Positions 1 to 7,709 are shown, counted from the first letter of the stretch. The stretch: DNA of 16,210 nt from Muribaculaceae bacterium (GCA_029056365.1 JAIDBM010000024.1:1-16210); one strand, 5' to 3'. The notes: generated by a model not told the origin, from the letters alone. Program-made: numbers and translations.

Positions 1-1431
1 GCCTACGACGACACTCCATTTTTACGCGAATACGCGGCGCAGGCCCTATTCGGCGGTATCACCGTCGACGGACGGCTTCCCGTTGACATCCGCGACATCG
101 CAGCTGCCGGGAGCGGAGTTACTATAAAAAAGTCGAGACTCGGCTACGGACTGCCTGAAATGGCCGGACTTAAACCGTCGCTGACCGACAGCATCAACTC
201 GCTTGTGGACATTGCCATTGGCCGCGGCGCGATTCCGGGAGCACAGGTGCTGGTGGCCAGAAACGGCACCATTGTTCACAACCGCAGCTACGGAACCCTG
301 TGCAAAGGAGGCGCGGCGGTAACCGACAGCACCGTCTACGACCTCGCCTCTGTGTCGAAAACCGTGGGTACACTGCCGGTCATAATGGCCCTTTACGACG
401 ACAACAGGCTGAAACTCGATGAGAAAATATCGCGATACATTCCCGCCCTGCGCGGAAGCGACAAAGCCGACATTACCGTTCGCCAGCTTCTGTATCATGA
501 AAGCGGCCTCCCCGCATCGCTGAACATGTTCAACGCCATGATCGACACCGCCAGCTACACCGGCAGGCTGATCAACCGTAAAAAAGACGCCGTCCACACC
601 ATAAAAATACAAAAAGGAGCATGGGGACACCGCAACGCACGCCTGCGCTCCGACATTCTCGGCACCAGTCGGTCGGCCGATTTTCCGTTTGCGGTAGCCA
701 AGGGCATATATGCCGGACGCAGCACCTACGACAGCATCATGAACCGCATATACAACATACCTCTGCGCCCTACCAAAGCCTATAACTATTCATGCCTCAA
801 CTTCTGTCTGCTCATGAACATAGGCGAACTCACAAGCCACCAGCCCCACGATGAGTTTGTTTCGGAACGCATATGGCGGCCTGTGGGAGCACACCGCTTC
901 ACCTACCGTCCGGCACAGACCAGGCCCTCGGCTGTTACAGCTCCTACCGAAAACGACACATTTCTGCGGCGCCAGACTCTCAATGGCTATGTGCACGACG
1001 AGTTATGCGCCTTTTCCGGCGGAGTCCAAGGCAATGCCGGAGTATTCGGGTCGGCCGAAGACGTGGCGAAACTTTGCCAGATGTGGCTCCAGAACGGTTC
1101 GTATGGCGAAAAACGTGTACTCTCGCCTCAGACCGTGAAACTGTTCACAAGCGATAAAAGCCCCACATGCCGCCGCGGACTCGGATTCGACAAACCCGAT
1201 ACATCCTCCCCACAGCAGTCTCCCACCTGCGAGGAAGCCGGTCCGTCGGTTTACGGACACCTCGGCTTCACCGGAACAGTGTTCTGGGTCGATCCCTCCA
1301 ACGAACTGATATTCGTGTTTCTCACCAACCGTGTAAACCCCACGCGCGACAACAGCGCCTTCTCCTCCATGAATCTGCGCCCCGATTTGTTCAGAGCTGT
1401 CTATCACGCATTAGAGCCGATCCAACAATAA
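1..1431 (+). CDS. GH3 / serine beta-lactamase-like fusion hydrolase, 3' part (5' end outside window)
   Basis: The frame is open from base 1, so this is the last 476 residues of a larger protein; the ATG at 160 is internal. The first ~45 residues look like the end of a glycoside hydrolase family 3 C-terminal domain (ALFGG, then GRLPV). The rest is a beta-lactamase/serine-hydrolase domain: nucleophile motif SVSK (visible residues 117-120), Tyr motif YSC (263-265), a VHD...GGVQGNAG segment near 331-348, and HLG (420-422) in the KTG position. Bacteroidota encode ~1000-residue proteins combining GH3 beta-N-acetylhexosaminidase and beta-lactamase-fold domains, usually exported and thought to act on peptidoglycan or related glycans; that role is inferred here. 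The Tyr motif has Cys where Asn or Asp is common. The PAP2 gene starts 12 nt downstream, suggesting co-transcription. Family assignment is strong, substrate unknown. Confidence 0.88.
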   Translation, partial: AYDDTPFLREYAAQALFGGITVDGRLPVDIRDIAAAGSGVTIKKSRLGYGLPEMAGLKPSLTDSINSLVDIAIGRGAIPGAQVLVARNGTIVHNRSYGTLCKGGAAVTDSTVYDLASVSKTVGTLPVIMALYDDNRLKLDEKISRYIPALRGSDKADITVRQLLYHESGLPASLNMFNAMIDTASYTGRLINRKKDAVHTIKIQKGAWGHRNARLRSDILGTSRSADFPFAVAKGIYAGRSTYDSIMNRIYNIPLRPTKAYNYSCLNFCLLMNIGELTSHQPHDEFVSERIWRPVGAHRFTYRPAQTRPSAVTAPTENDTFLRRQTLNGYVHDELCAFSGGVQGNAGVFGSAEDVAKLCQMWLQNGSYGEKRVLSPQTVKLFTSDKSPTCRRGLGFDKPDTSSPQQSPTCEEAGPSVYGHLGFTGTVFWVDPSNELIFVFLTNRVNPTRDNSAFSSMNLRPDLFRAVYHALEPIQQ

Positions 1432-1443
1432 CCTACATTATCG

Positions 1444-2403
1444 ATGATAAAACGACTACTTCCTGCCCTGCTGGGCATAATGCTTACCATACCCTCCGTA
1501 AAATCCCAGACCGTCATATACGAAGCCGCCGACAGCATTACACTCGGCGAACGCATCGCACACAAATCGATTCAGATCGGCACAGGAGCCGTGGCCACGA
1601 TAGGTCTTACTCAGATTCTCAAAGCTTCGGTAAGCGAAATGCGCCCCGACCGCAGCAACAACCGCTCATTTCCCTCGCGACACTCGTCGTGGGCCTTTGC
1701 CGGGGCATCGGTAATCGCCAACGAACTCTACAGCCATTCCCCATGGTGGGTACTCGGCAGCCAGGCCCTGGCCACAGGGATCGGCTTCCAGCGTGTAATG
1801 TCCGAACGGCACTATCCGGGCGATGTACTGGCCGGAGCTGTTCTCGGCTTAGGCTCGATGCAACTGGGCTACTGGATCGGCGACCTGTTTTATCCGCATC
1901 TCCGAAGAAGCCTGCCTGCCGCCGACAACCAGCAGGGTTCGTCGCTGTCAATGGCCACGGAAGCGGTGATTCCTCTGGCGCATCCATCGCCGGAGATACA
2001 TTTCCGCACCGCTCTCGGCACGCGACTGACTCTAACAATACCCTTTTCGGAATGTTTCTCGCTTCAGGCCAATGCCCACCTTCAGTCCACTCCGCTCACG
2101 GCTCAGAAACAATATTTCGATATGCTCAACAGTTTCGGTATCACTCTCGGAGCGCAATACCGCCATCAGCTATCGCAGCGATGGGCATTCCACTCAAGAG
2201 CAGCCCTGGGCGCCATGCGCAATCTGAAAGTACACAACAATGCCATCAGCACCGGATCGTTCAGAACCGACATTGCCGCAGGCACCGACTGCAGGCTCAC
2301 TCCGGCGCTTAGCATCGGCGCCGACTTAGGCTGGCAGCTCAACACCTACAGCCACGCATGTTCGGCGCTGAACATAAGCCTGGTAACCAAAGCCTGCTTC
2401 TGA
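1444..2403 (+). CDS. PAP2-family phosphatase with C-terminal beta-barrel-like region
   Basis: A 319-residue protein with an N-terminal signal or anchor segment (hydrophobic residues 5-16, possible cleavage near SVKSQ). The acid phosphatase/PAP2 signature is complete: K60-x6-R67P68, PSRH at 77-80 and R117-x5-H123-x3-D127. The family hydrolyses lipid-linked or soluble phosphate esters such as undecaprenyl pyrophosphate, phosphatidate or lipid A phosphates, usually at the membrane or in the periplasm. Substrate cannot be told from sequence. Residues ~185-319 do not belong to the PAP2 core; they alternate polar and hydrophobic residues like outer-membrane beta-strands and end in Phe, as many outer-membrane proteins do. 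It follows the GH3/serine hydrolase by 12 nt with no terminator between, so the two probably form an operon. The PAP2 call is firm; the barrel is inference. Confidence 0.87.
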   Translation: MIKRLLPALLGIMLTIPSVKSQTVIYEAADSITLGERIAHKSIQIGTGAVATIGLTQILKASVSEMRPDRSNNRSFPSRHSSWAFAGASVIANELYSHSPWWVLGSQALATGIGFQRVMSERHYPGDVLAGAVLGLGSMQLGYWIGDLFYPHLRRSLPAADNQQGSSLSMATEAVIPLAHPSPEIHFRTALGTRLTLTIPFSECFSLQANAHLQSTPLTAQKQYFDMLNSFGITLGAQYRHQLSQRWAFHSRAALGAMRNLKVHNNAISTGSFRTDIAAGTDCRLTPALSIGADLGWQLNTYSHACSALNISLVTKACF

Positions 2404-2454
2404 CCTGCGCATACTGTCATATCAGCCTTTTTAATATAATTTTGTATAAAACTG

Positions 2455-2486
2455 TTTCGGCTGTAAAAATAAAACATTAAATTTGC
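2455..2486 (+). promoter_or_regulatory. Promoter of rubrerythrin gene
   Basis: TAAATTTGC at 2478-2486 matches the Bacteroidota -7 box TAnnTTTGC exactly. TTTC at 2455-2458, 19 nt upstream, is a 3/4 match to the -33 box TTTG. The start site would be near 2489, leaving a leader of about 45 nt before the ATG. Confidence 0.7.
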
Positions 2487-2534
2487 AACAGCAAAGCAAG
2501 TAAGATAATCCGTTACTAACAAACCCCAATAATT

Positions 2535-3086
2535 ATGAAAAAGAAATTCATCTGCACCGTTTGCGGTTATATCCACGAAGGAGACGAAGCTCCTGAAAAG
2601 TGCCCCCTGTGCGGCGCTCCCGCCTCTAAATTCAAAGAACTCGTTGAAAGCGAAGCTCTCCAGTTCGTAACCGAACATGAAATAGGCGTGGCCAAAGGCT
2701 GCGACGATGAAATGATAGCAGACCTCAACGCTCATTTCAACGGAGAATGCACCGAAGTAGGCATGTACCTTGCCATGGCACGTCAGGCCGACCGTGAGGG
2801 ATACCCCGAAATCGCCGAAGCCTACAAGCGCTATGCCTGGGAAGAAGCCGAGCACGCATCGAAGTTCGCCGAACTCCTCGGCGACTGCGTCTGGGACACC
2901 AAGACAAACCTCGAAAAACGTATGGCGGCTGAAGCCGGTGCCAACGCCGACAAAATGCGTATCGCCCGCCGTGCGAAAGAACTGGGTCTGGACGCCATCC
3001 ACGACACCGTTCACGAAATGGCCAAGGACGAGGCTCGTCACGGACAGGGATTCCAGGGTCTCTACAACCGCTTCTTCAAGAAATAA
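2535..3086 (+). CDS. rbr: Reverse rubrerythrin (rubredoxin-ferritin-like peroxidase)
   Basis: A 183-residue cytosolic protein. The N-terminus is a rubredoxin-like Fe(Cys)4 site (C7-x2-C10 and C23-P-L-C26). It is followed by a ferritin-like four-helix domain with diiron ligands: Glu71/Glu74 region, E104-x2-H107 (within WEEAEH) and E166-x2-H169 (DEARH). Having rubredoxin first and the diiron domain second defines the 'reverse' rubrerythrin type. Family members reduce hydrogen peroxide with electrons from NADH via redox partners and protect anaerobes from oxidative stress. The gene stands alone between its own promoter and terminator, and no redox partner gene is adjacent. No clear Shine-Dalgarno precedes the ATG. 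Family assignment is secure; the symbol is generic. Confidence 0.95.
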   Translation: MKKKFICTVCGYIHEGDEAPEKCPLCGAPASKFKELVESEALQFVTEHEIGVAKGCDDEMIADLNAHFNGECTEVGMYLAMARQADREGYPEIAEAYKRYAWEEAEHASKFAELLGDCVWDTKTNLEKRMAAEAGANADKMRIARRAKELGLDAIHDTVHEMAKDEARHGQGFQGLYNRFFKK

Positions 3087-3105
3087 GCTTCAAAAACATA
3101 AATAA

Positions 3106-3143
3106 AAAAAACGCCGGCCGTCGTTAGACTCCCGGCGTTTTTT
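3106..3143. terminator. Bidirectional intrinsic terminator between convergent genes
   Basis: Perfect stem ACGCCGG (3111-3117) with CCGGCGT (3132-3138), extended by A-run/T-run pairing to 3106 and 3143, loop 3118-3131. There is a T-run on each strand. It lies 20 nt after the rubrerythrin stop and 17 nt beyond the stop of the minus-strand barrel gene, so it can serve both. Confidence 0.9.
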
Positions 3144-3159
3144 CATTCCACGGCCACAA

Positions 3160-3834
3160 TCAGAAATTATATCCCAATGTAACCGAGAATGTATTGCGGC
3201 GCATCCTGCACTTGTGGCCATCGATTGTTTTCTCGGCAAGGGCCTTGGAGCCGACTCCGGCGCTCAGTCCTATCACATAACGGCCCGAGAACGTGGCCAC
3301 GATACCGAAACCCCACTGGGCATCGAAGCGGTGCCAGCCATAGTCGAAGAGGTTCTTGCTTGTCTTCGGCGGCGGTGAATCGAAATTCGGATTGGCATAC
3401 TGTCGCGCACTTATATTGATATTGAACCACGGTCCGGTGAAAAGCGACAGTGAAATATTGTCGCCTATATTGAACCGATATCCGATATTTACCGGAAGCC
3501 GTATGCCAATCAGCCGTACCGAACCGTTATAAGGCAGATTATTTTCAATATAATCATCCACATTCAAGGTGTTGTAATATAACATGACACCCGGCTCGAC
3601 ATACAAGCCTCTGTATAGTGGCTGATTATATACTACTCCTCCAGATAGTCCGGTGCCGGTGGAATACCGTTCAAGACCATCGGAAGGAGTGGTTATGTCG
3701 GCCTGCAGCCTTACCCCGAAGTGCAACTGGTGCTTTGGAGCAGGCTCCTCCGAGGGAAGTACTTCCACTTCCTGTGCGTGAAGGCAGCCGCAGACTGCAA
3801 AAGCTGTAACAAGTATGCATATAGCTCGTTTCAT
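3160..3834 (-). CDS. Small outer-membrane beta-barrel protein (PorT/OMP_b-brl-like)
   Basis: A 224-residue protein if started at the ATG at 3834 (MKRAIC...); an in-frame ATG four codons upstream (3846) is the alternative, and neither has a clear ribosome binding site. It has a signal peptide of about 20 residues with a cleavage-like LHA-Q. The mature part has a barrel pattern: HFGVRLQAD, GLYVEPGVMLYY, RLPVNIGYRFNIG, WGFGIVATF, and a final strand VTLGYNF ending in Phe. This is the layout of the outer-membrane barrel families common in Bacteroidota (PF13568-like), which often have no known function. A short Ser/Pro/Glu-rich linker follows the signal peptide. It is transcribed alone, convergent with rubrerythrin. 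Specific function unknown. Confidence 0.8.
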   Translation of the reverse strand: MKRAICILVTAFAVCGCLHAQEVEVLPSEEPAPKHQLHFGVRLQADITTPSDGLERYSTGTGLSGGVVYNQPLYRGLYVEPGVMLYYNTLNVDDYIENNLPYNGSVRLIGIRLPVNIGYRFNIGDNISLSLFTGPWFNINISARQYANPNFDSPPPKTSKNLFDYGWHRFDAQWGFGIVATFSGRYVIGLSAGVGSKALAEKTIDGHKCRMRRNTFSVTLGYNF

Positions 3835-3915
3835 AGTCGATGTCATGTAATTGATTATAAAACAAACTACAATGCCGATTTGTTAGCACCGAATCAGGTG
3901 AAATACCATAAATCC

Positions 3916-3978
3916 TTAGAACTTCTTGAGACTATAAATCTATAGAACTATAGAACTTTTAAGATTATAGATCTATAG
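3916..3978. repeat. Imperfect AT-rich direct repeat, two ~30-bp copies
   Basis: Copies at 3916-3945 and 3950-3978 match at about 24 of 30 positions with one gap; both begin with TAGAACTT and end in ATCTATAG. Within them TATAGAAC is doubled at 3941-3956, and AACTATAG (3946-3953) can pair with CTATAGTT (3973-3980). They lie in the 222-bp gap between two minus-strand genes, which otherwise holds a hairpin (4007-4046) and no gene that I can support. Confidence 0.65.
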
Positions 3979-4006
3979 TTTTTTACTTGAACTACCGGCT
4001 TAATGC

Positions 4007-4046
4007 AACTGACGCCTGATGCTGTTATTAGCGTCAGACGTCAGTT
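4007..4046 (-). terminator. Hairpin after FadL-like gene, terminator-like
   Basis: A 16-bp stem (4007-4022 with 4031-4046, two non-Watson-Crick positions) and an 8-nt loop. It starts 22 nt past the stop codon of the FadL-like gene. No strong U-tract follows on the minus strand, so it may protect the mRNA 3' end or terminate only partly. Confidence 0.55.
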
Positions 4047-4068
4047 ATGTCATATTCACCGATAATAA

Positions 4069-5676
4069 TCAGAACTTGAATCCAGTAGAGAGTACGATAG
4101 AGTGGATATTATCGGTTACCGAAGCCGAAGGAGCCTCGAAACCGTTGAAATCGGTATATGCGTGGAATGTGCTCTTTCGGTTCTTGTACACGTATGCGGC
4201 ATCGATATACCATGCCTTGTAACGGTAGCCGAGACCGGCTGTGATATACTGCGTTGTCTTGTCGAACGAATAGCTCGGATCGGTGCCGGTGGTCATTACC
4301 TCATACATTCCGTCGGCAGCGTCTTTGGTCACGTTCGATGTCTGGGCGTTGTAGCCGAGCCGCACGCTGAACTGCGGGGTGACTCTGTATTCCAGACCTA
4401 ATCGAACTATGTTTGAACCCTGATAATACTGGTCGATTGCATCGTTGACATCCGTGGCCGACTCAAAGCTGTTATAGTAGCCATATCCCTGACGCTTGGT
4501 GGTCATGCTGTCGTAGAACATCCGTTCATAGTCGAGACTTATTATGGCCCTGTTGTCTATCACGCCGGCGACACCGAACATCAGTCGCCACGGGGTGTTG
4601 AGCTTCGATGAATAGGATGCCAGTTCCGTACGTTCATTGCCCTCATGCGGGTTCAGATTCTTGATTTCTCCCATGGCCGGGTCGTAATAGCTGAAGTCGG
4701 TTTCTGCAATATAGCTGTGGTTGAGGCTGTACCATGTAGGGGTGTGCACGGCCATACCTATGCGCAACTCGTTTATCGGCCTTACAATCAGACCGAGTTT
4801 CACGTTCCAGCCCGAACCCCAGATATGGTTGTCGTTGTAGAGTTCGAAACCGGCGTTGCCCTTTACAATTCTGTCGCCCACCACTACATTGGCGTTTTCC
4901 ATGCTCTCGCTGTAATCGGTGTATCTGAAATAGCTTATATCGTTGATGCCTACGCCTATGCCCCAGTATACAACATCGCTTACGTTGCCTCCGAGGTCGA
5001 TATTGTATTCATCAACATAACCGCTTTCGCGAACCATATACATGGCATCGCCCACTGTCTGTCCGGGCACAAAGAGTCCGTTGTAGTGTTTGCCGTTGCC
5101 GGTAGGACTAATCATATACGATGTATAGCCGAGAATGCTCAACCAGTCGCAGTCGCTGTCGAGATACGGGTTGTACTTACCGTAGTCAAAAGCGAGGTCA
5201 TCGGGCGAATATCCGTCGGAAAAGGCCGCTATGTAATTCGAAAGCGATGTCTGAACCGGATTGTTATAACCCATTGTGATGCGGTCGAACGATGTCTTGC
5301 GCCCGTAGCTTACACCCCAGTTGAATGTACGCAGTGCGCCATCGAGGTTCATTGCGCCTACATAGGCCAGATTGTTTACAAATGCTTTGGTCTGGTTTTC
5401 CTTATGGAGCGACATCGGAGTTTCGGTCTTATAGCCGCGCATGTTTATGTCGAGGGTTATGCCCACATCGCTGCGTGTATACACACCGATACCTGCCGGA
5501 TTCTGCCCGAGTGTCGACAAATCGCCGCCAAGAGCTGTGAATGCTCCACCCATGCCCATGAAGCGGGCGGTTCCCCTGAGTTCGTTCTGAGAAAGAGCGT
5601 CGGCCTGCACAGGCGACTGTGCCGCAGCTATCACCGGAACGGCTGCCAATAGGGCCGGTAGTATTATTCTCTTCAT
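4069..5676 (-). CDS. FadL/OMPP1-family outer-membrane transport protein
   Basis: A 535-residue protein from the ATG at 5676, chosen because it begins a standard signal peptide (MKRIILPALLA...VIAAAQ); an ORF extension to 5715 would put 13 unlikely residues in front and overlap a hairpin. Just after the signal comes RFMGMGGAFTALGGDLSTLGQNPAG, including the NPAG motif typical of the FadL/OMPP1/TodX superfamily, followed by barrel-like strands and a C-terminal GFKF. FadL proteins move hydrophobic compounds across the outer membrane. Bacteroidota homologues are often labelled 'hemin receptor' without direct evidence, so no ligand is claimed. The length fits a FadL-like barrel. The Trp/Gly-rich secreted protein gene lies 93 nt upstream on the same strand, so the two may be co-transcribed. 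Confidence 0.85.
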   Translation of the reverse strand: MKRIILPALLAAVPVIAAAQSPVQADALSQNELRGTARFMGMGGAFTALGGDLSTLGQNPAGIGVYTRSDVGITLDINMRGYKTETPMSLHKENQTKAFVNNLAYVGAMNLDGALRTFNWGVSYGRKTSFDRITMGYNNPVQTSLSNYIAAFSDGYSPDDLAFDYGKYNPYLDSDCDWLSILGYTSYMISPTGNGKHYNGLFVPGQTVGDAMYMVRESGYVDEYNIDLGGNVSDVVYWGIGVGINDISYFRYTDYSESMENANVVVGDRIVKGNAGFELYNDNHIWGSGWNVKLGLIVRPINELRIGMAVHTPTWYSLNHSYIAETDFSYYDPAMGEIKNLNPHEGNERTELASYSSKLNTPWRLMFGVAGVIDNRAIISLDYERMFYDSMTTKRQGYGYYNSFESATDVNDAIDQYYQGSNIVRLGLEYRVTPQFSVRLGYNAQTSNVTKDAADGMYEVMTTGTDPSYSFDKTTQYITAGLGYRYKAWYIDAAYVYKNRKSTFHAYTDFNGFEAPSASVTDNIHSIVLSTGFKF

Positions 5677-5712
5677 AAATAAAGTGTTTGCAAGTTGAAC
5701 GTTGTAGTGCGG

Positions 5713-5755
5713 CATACAGCCTGCTGCCTGTTGAGTATCGGGCAGTGGCTGTATG
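5713..5755. other. Two-part inverted repeat in the intergenic gap
   Basis: CATACAGCC (5713-5721) pairs perfectly with GGCTGTATG (5747-5755). Inside it CTGCC (5724-5728) pairs with GGCAG (5741-5745). No T-run follows on either strand. It lies between the Trp/Gly-rich gene and the FadL-like gene and could be a processing site, partial terminator or operator. Confidence 0.6.
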
Positions 5756-5769
5756 ACTGCAGTATTGTA

Positions 5770-6933
5770 TTATCTGCGACCCCGGCTTCCGCCGCCACCG
5801 CCTACGCGACCGCTTCCGCCGCCGCCACGGGTGCTGTGACTTCCGCCGCCCATGCTTCCACGACTGCTTCCGGAGCTGTACGAACTGCGGTTGTTATAGC
5901 TGTTGCGCTGCTGGGTGTTGTTGTAGTTGCTGCGTTGCTGAGTGCTTTTGTTGTTGTAGCTGTTGCGCGACTGTGTGCCGGAGTTTACAGCTCCCGACGA
6001 CGAGCGACCTCTTGTTCCTGCGCCATAGGGTGTGTATGTGCCCTGCGAGGCATTGGGACGTGTGCCCGGACGCGCTGTGGCCGCTGTACCGGAGTATCCC
6101 GGACGGAGTGTGCTTCCGTTGAACGAATTCGACGACCCTGCAGGACGACCCATATTGCCCGGACGACCGGTGTTGTATCCGCCGGTTGTTCCTGCATAAT
6201 GGTTGCCGGAAGGTCCGCGACCCGAGTTCATACCCGAACCGGTAGGACGATGCGGACGTGCCGCACCGGGCGTGCTCGGACGCCAGGCCACCGACGGACC
6301 CCAGCCGGGACCCCAGCCCGGGCCCCATCCGGGTCCCCATCCTCCCCATCCGGGAGTCCAGGTCCATCCCCACGACCAACCCCATGGGTAGGGGTCGTAG
6401 TACCAGGGATTATACCAACCGCCATACCAACCACCCCAGCCTATGTATGCGGGACCATATACATTCCAGTACCACGGGTTGCCGTAACGCCATGCCCACG
6501 AATAGGGATAACAAGGCGAGTCGTCGACCAGATATATGTTCACGTTGGTTTGTTGCGGAGTAGAATAGTAATAGTCGCACAAAGTGGTGTCGCCGCTTTC
6601 TGTAACAACATCCGGATTATGGAAGCGTTCGATACGGCGGGTATATGCAAAGGTGTCGCCGATACCGGCGGAATCCACCGCTACCGAATCCGACACAAGA
6701 AACTGGCCTCTGCGGTTATACGTGTCCACATCCATGTCGAGCGAGCCTGAGGGGGCATAACTGTCGGCCGGAGCGTAATCAGTTGCCTGATACTCCACCT
6801 TCGGCTGCTTCTTCTGCCTGGACTGCTTGCGCGGACCTCCGTAGATGTCGTCGTAATAGTCCTGACCCACAGCCGGAACCGACACAGCCATCAGGCCAAT
6901 CGCAGCAAGAAGGTATGTTGTGAATTGTTTCAT
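5770..6933 (-). CDS. Secreted Trp/Gly-rich low-complexity protein, function unknown
   Basis: A 387-residue protein. It has a signal peptide (residues 1-23, ending VGQ), then a Lys/Gln/Tyr-rich stretch (24-60) and a more ordinary segment (65-140). Residues 146-217 contain 19 Trp with many Tyr and Gly, including four GPGW-like units. From ~218 to the end it is Pro/Ser/Thr/Asn/Gln/Arg/Gly-rich, with an NNKSTQQRSNYNNTQQR-type section and a final Gly/Ser/Arg tail ending RGRR. I recognise no catalytic domain. Such composition resembles cell-surface or periplasmic low-complexity proteins seen in Bacteroidota. Aromatic, polyvalent sequence could bind glycans or nucleic acid or self-assemble, but that is speculation. 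It has its own promoter (6994-7001) and lies upstream of the FadL-like gene. Confidence 0.8.
   Translation of the reverse strand: MKQFTTYLLAAIGLMAVSVPAVGQDYYDDIYGGPRKQSRQKKQPKVEYQATDYAPADSYAPSGSLDMDVDTYNRRGQFLVSDSVAVDSAGIGDTFAYTRRIERFHNPDVVTESGDTTLCDYYYSTPQQTNVNIYLVDDSPCYPYSWAWRYGNPWYWNVYGPAYIGWGGWYGGWYNPWYYDPYPWGWSWGWTWTPGWGGWGPGWGPGWGPGWGPSVAWRPSTPGAARPHRPTGSGMNSGRGPSGNHYAGTTGGYNTGRPGNMGRPAGSSNSFNGSTLRPGYSGTAATARPGTRPNASQGTYTPYGAGTRGRSSSGAVNSGTQSRNSYNNKSTQQRSNYNNTQQRNSYNNRSSYSSGSSRGSMGGGSHSTRGGGGSGRVGGGGGSRGRR
6296..6343. repeat. Four 12-bp tandem repeats within the Trp/Gly-rich gene
   Basis: Four units (6296-6307, 6308-6319, 6320-6331, 6332-6343) of the form GGnCCCCAnCCn each encode G-P-G-W or a near relative on the minus strand. 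Copy number could change by slippage. Confidence 0.75.
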
Positions 6934-6993
6934 ATCCTTATGTTTGATAATTTGGTTTACCTTTTAGACTATATTACTGTCCGAAAGTTAAAC

Positions 6994-7001
6994 CAAAGTT
7001 A
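6994..7001 (-). promoter_or_regulatory. -7 promoter box of Trp/Gly-rich protein gene
   Basis: On the minus strand this reads TAACTTTG, an exact TAnnTTTG. No good -33 TTTG lies 19-21 nt upstream. The expected start site gives a leader of roughly 57 nt. Confidence 0.55.
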
Positions 7002-7064
7002 CGAATTTTCCGCGAAATAACGCCGTGTTTTGTGTTGAAAACGACAATTTTAACCATTTTTGCG

Positions 7065-7105
7065 AAAAAGTGCCGGACATGCGCCCTTGCGGCGCCATCC
7101 GACAC
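7065..7105 (-). terminator. Intrinsic terminator after HdeD-like gene
   Basis: On the minus strand an 8-bp outer stem (7098-7105 with 7070-7077, one G-U) and a 5-bp inner GC stem (7091-7095 with 7081-7085) are followed by five U (7065-7069). It begins 23 nt after the stop codon. Confidence 0.75.
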
Positions 7106-7127
7106 TCTTTACACTGGCATCGCAGGG

Positions 7128-7676
7128 CTATCGTTCAGTCGGCTTCATGTCGTACGACGCAATGGCTATAGTGAAGCCCCAGTATATGAAAGCGATTGAT
7201 GTGAGGAACGATACCATGAACATGTCGCTGGTATAGCCGGCCTCAAGGAAAAAGAAGCCGATAATGGTGAGTAGCACTCCGTTTATCACACCTATCCACC
7301 AGTAACGTCCTCGCGAGGTACATGCCTTCACAAGGGCCTCTATGCCCCAGAAAATAAACACAAACGCAAGAAAATACGGGAATACCATCTCGCTCAGTAT
7401 GATACTTCGCACGAGCATGAAACCGATAAACAAATCAATCATTCCTCCGGCCAGCCACCATCCCCAGCCTTTGGGTTGGTCAGGACCTACCGAAGTGCAC
7501 AGCTGTACTACCCCGGCGAGCACAAGCAGCCATCCGAAAATCTGCGATGCCACTGCATAGCCGGCATTGGGCCAGAACCAATAAGCGAAGCCGCCTATTA
7601 CAAGCAGTATGCCCACAAGCAGTATCAGCCACCACAGGCGAGTCTGTCCTACATAATTAACATTCAAGGCTTTCAT
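7128..7676 (-). CDS. HdeD-like (DUF308) integral membrane protein
   Basis: A 182-residue protein with about six hydrophobic segments (roughly residues 15-33, 41-62, 74-92, 97-116, 123-143 and 151-173). They are separated by short polar turns such as GPDQPKG and CTSRGRYW. The size and the paired-helix repeat, with Gly-rich turns and aromatic W/F/Y residues at helix ends, match the HdeD/DUF308 family. E. coli HdeD is an inner-membrane protein linked to acid resistance at high cell density; the biochemical role of most homologues is unknown and none is claimed here. The start ATG at 7676 gives a short polar N-terminus before helix one. It is divergent from mutS2 and ends in a good terminator. 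No strong promoter box was found upstream. Confidence 0.82.
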   Translation of the reverse strand: MKALNVNYVGQTRLWWLILLVGILLVIGGFAYWFWPNAGYAVASQIFGWLLVLAGVVQLCTSVGPDQPKGWGWWLAGGMIDLFIGFMLVRSIILSEMVFPYFLAFVFIFWGIEALVKACTSRGRYWWIGVINGVLLTIIGFFFLEAGYTSDMFMVSFLTSIAFIYWGFTIAIASYDMKPTER

Positions 7677-7709
7677 AATAAATGAGTTTAAAGTGTTGTT
7701 TTACAAATT

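Noticed and set aside
1167..2312. Long plus-strand ORF (381 codons) spanning the end of the hydrolase and most of the PAP2 gene
   Set aside because: It overlaps two genes with clear motifs in another frame, and its product is an Arg/His/Ser-rich sequence with no domain; a composition artefact.
3769..3834. Lipoprotein signal in the small barrel protein (Cys near the end of the signal peptide)
   Set aside because: The sequence before the Cys is a poor lipobox, and a good signal peptidase I site (LHA-Q) follows; a barrel protein is not expected to be a lipoprotein.
4645..6750. Two plus-strand ORFs (335 and 351 codons) opposite the FadL-like and Trp/Gly-rich genes
   Set aside because: Minus-strand frames have signal peptides and family motifs; the plus-strand frames are low-complexity shadows.
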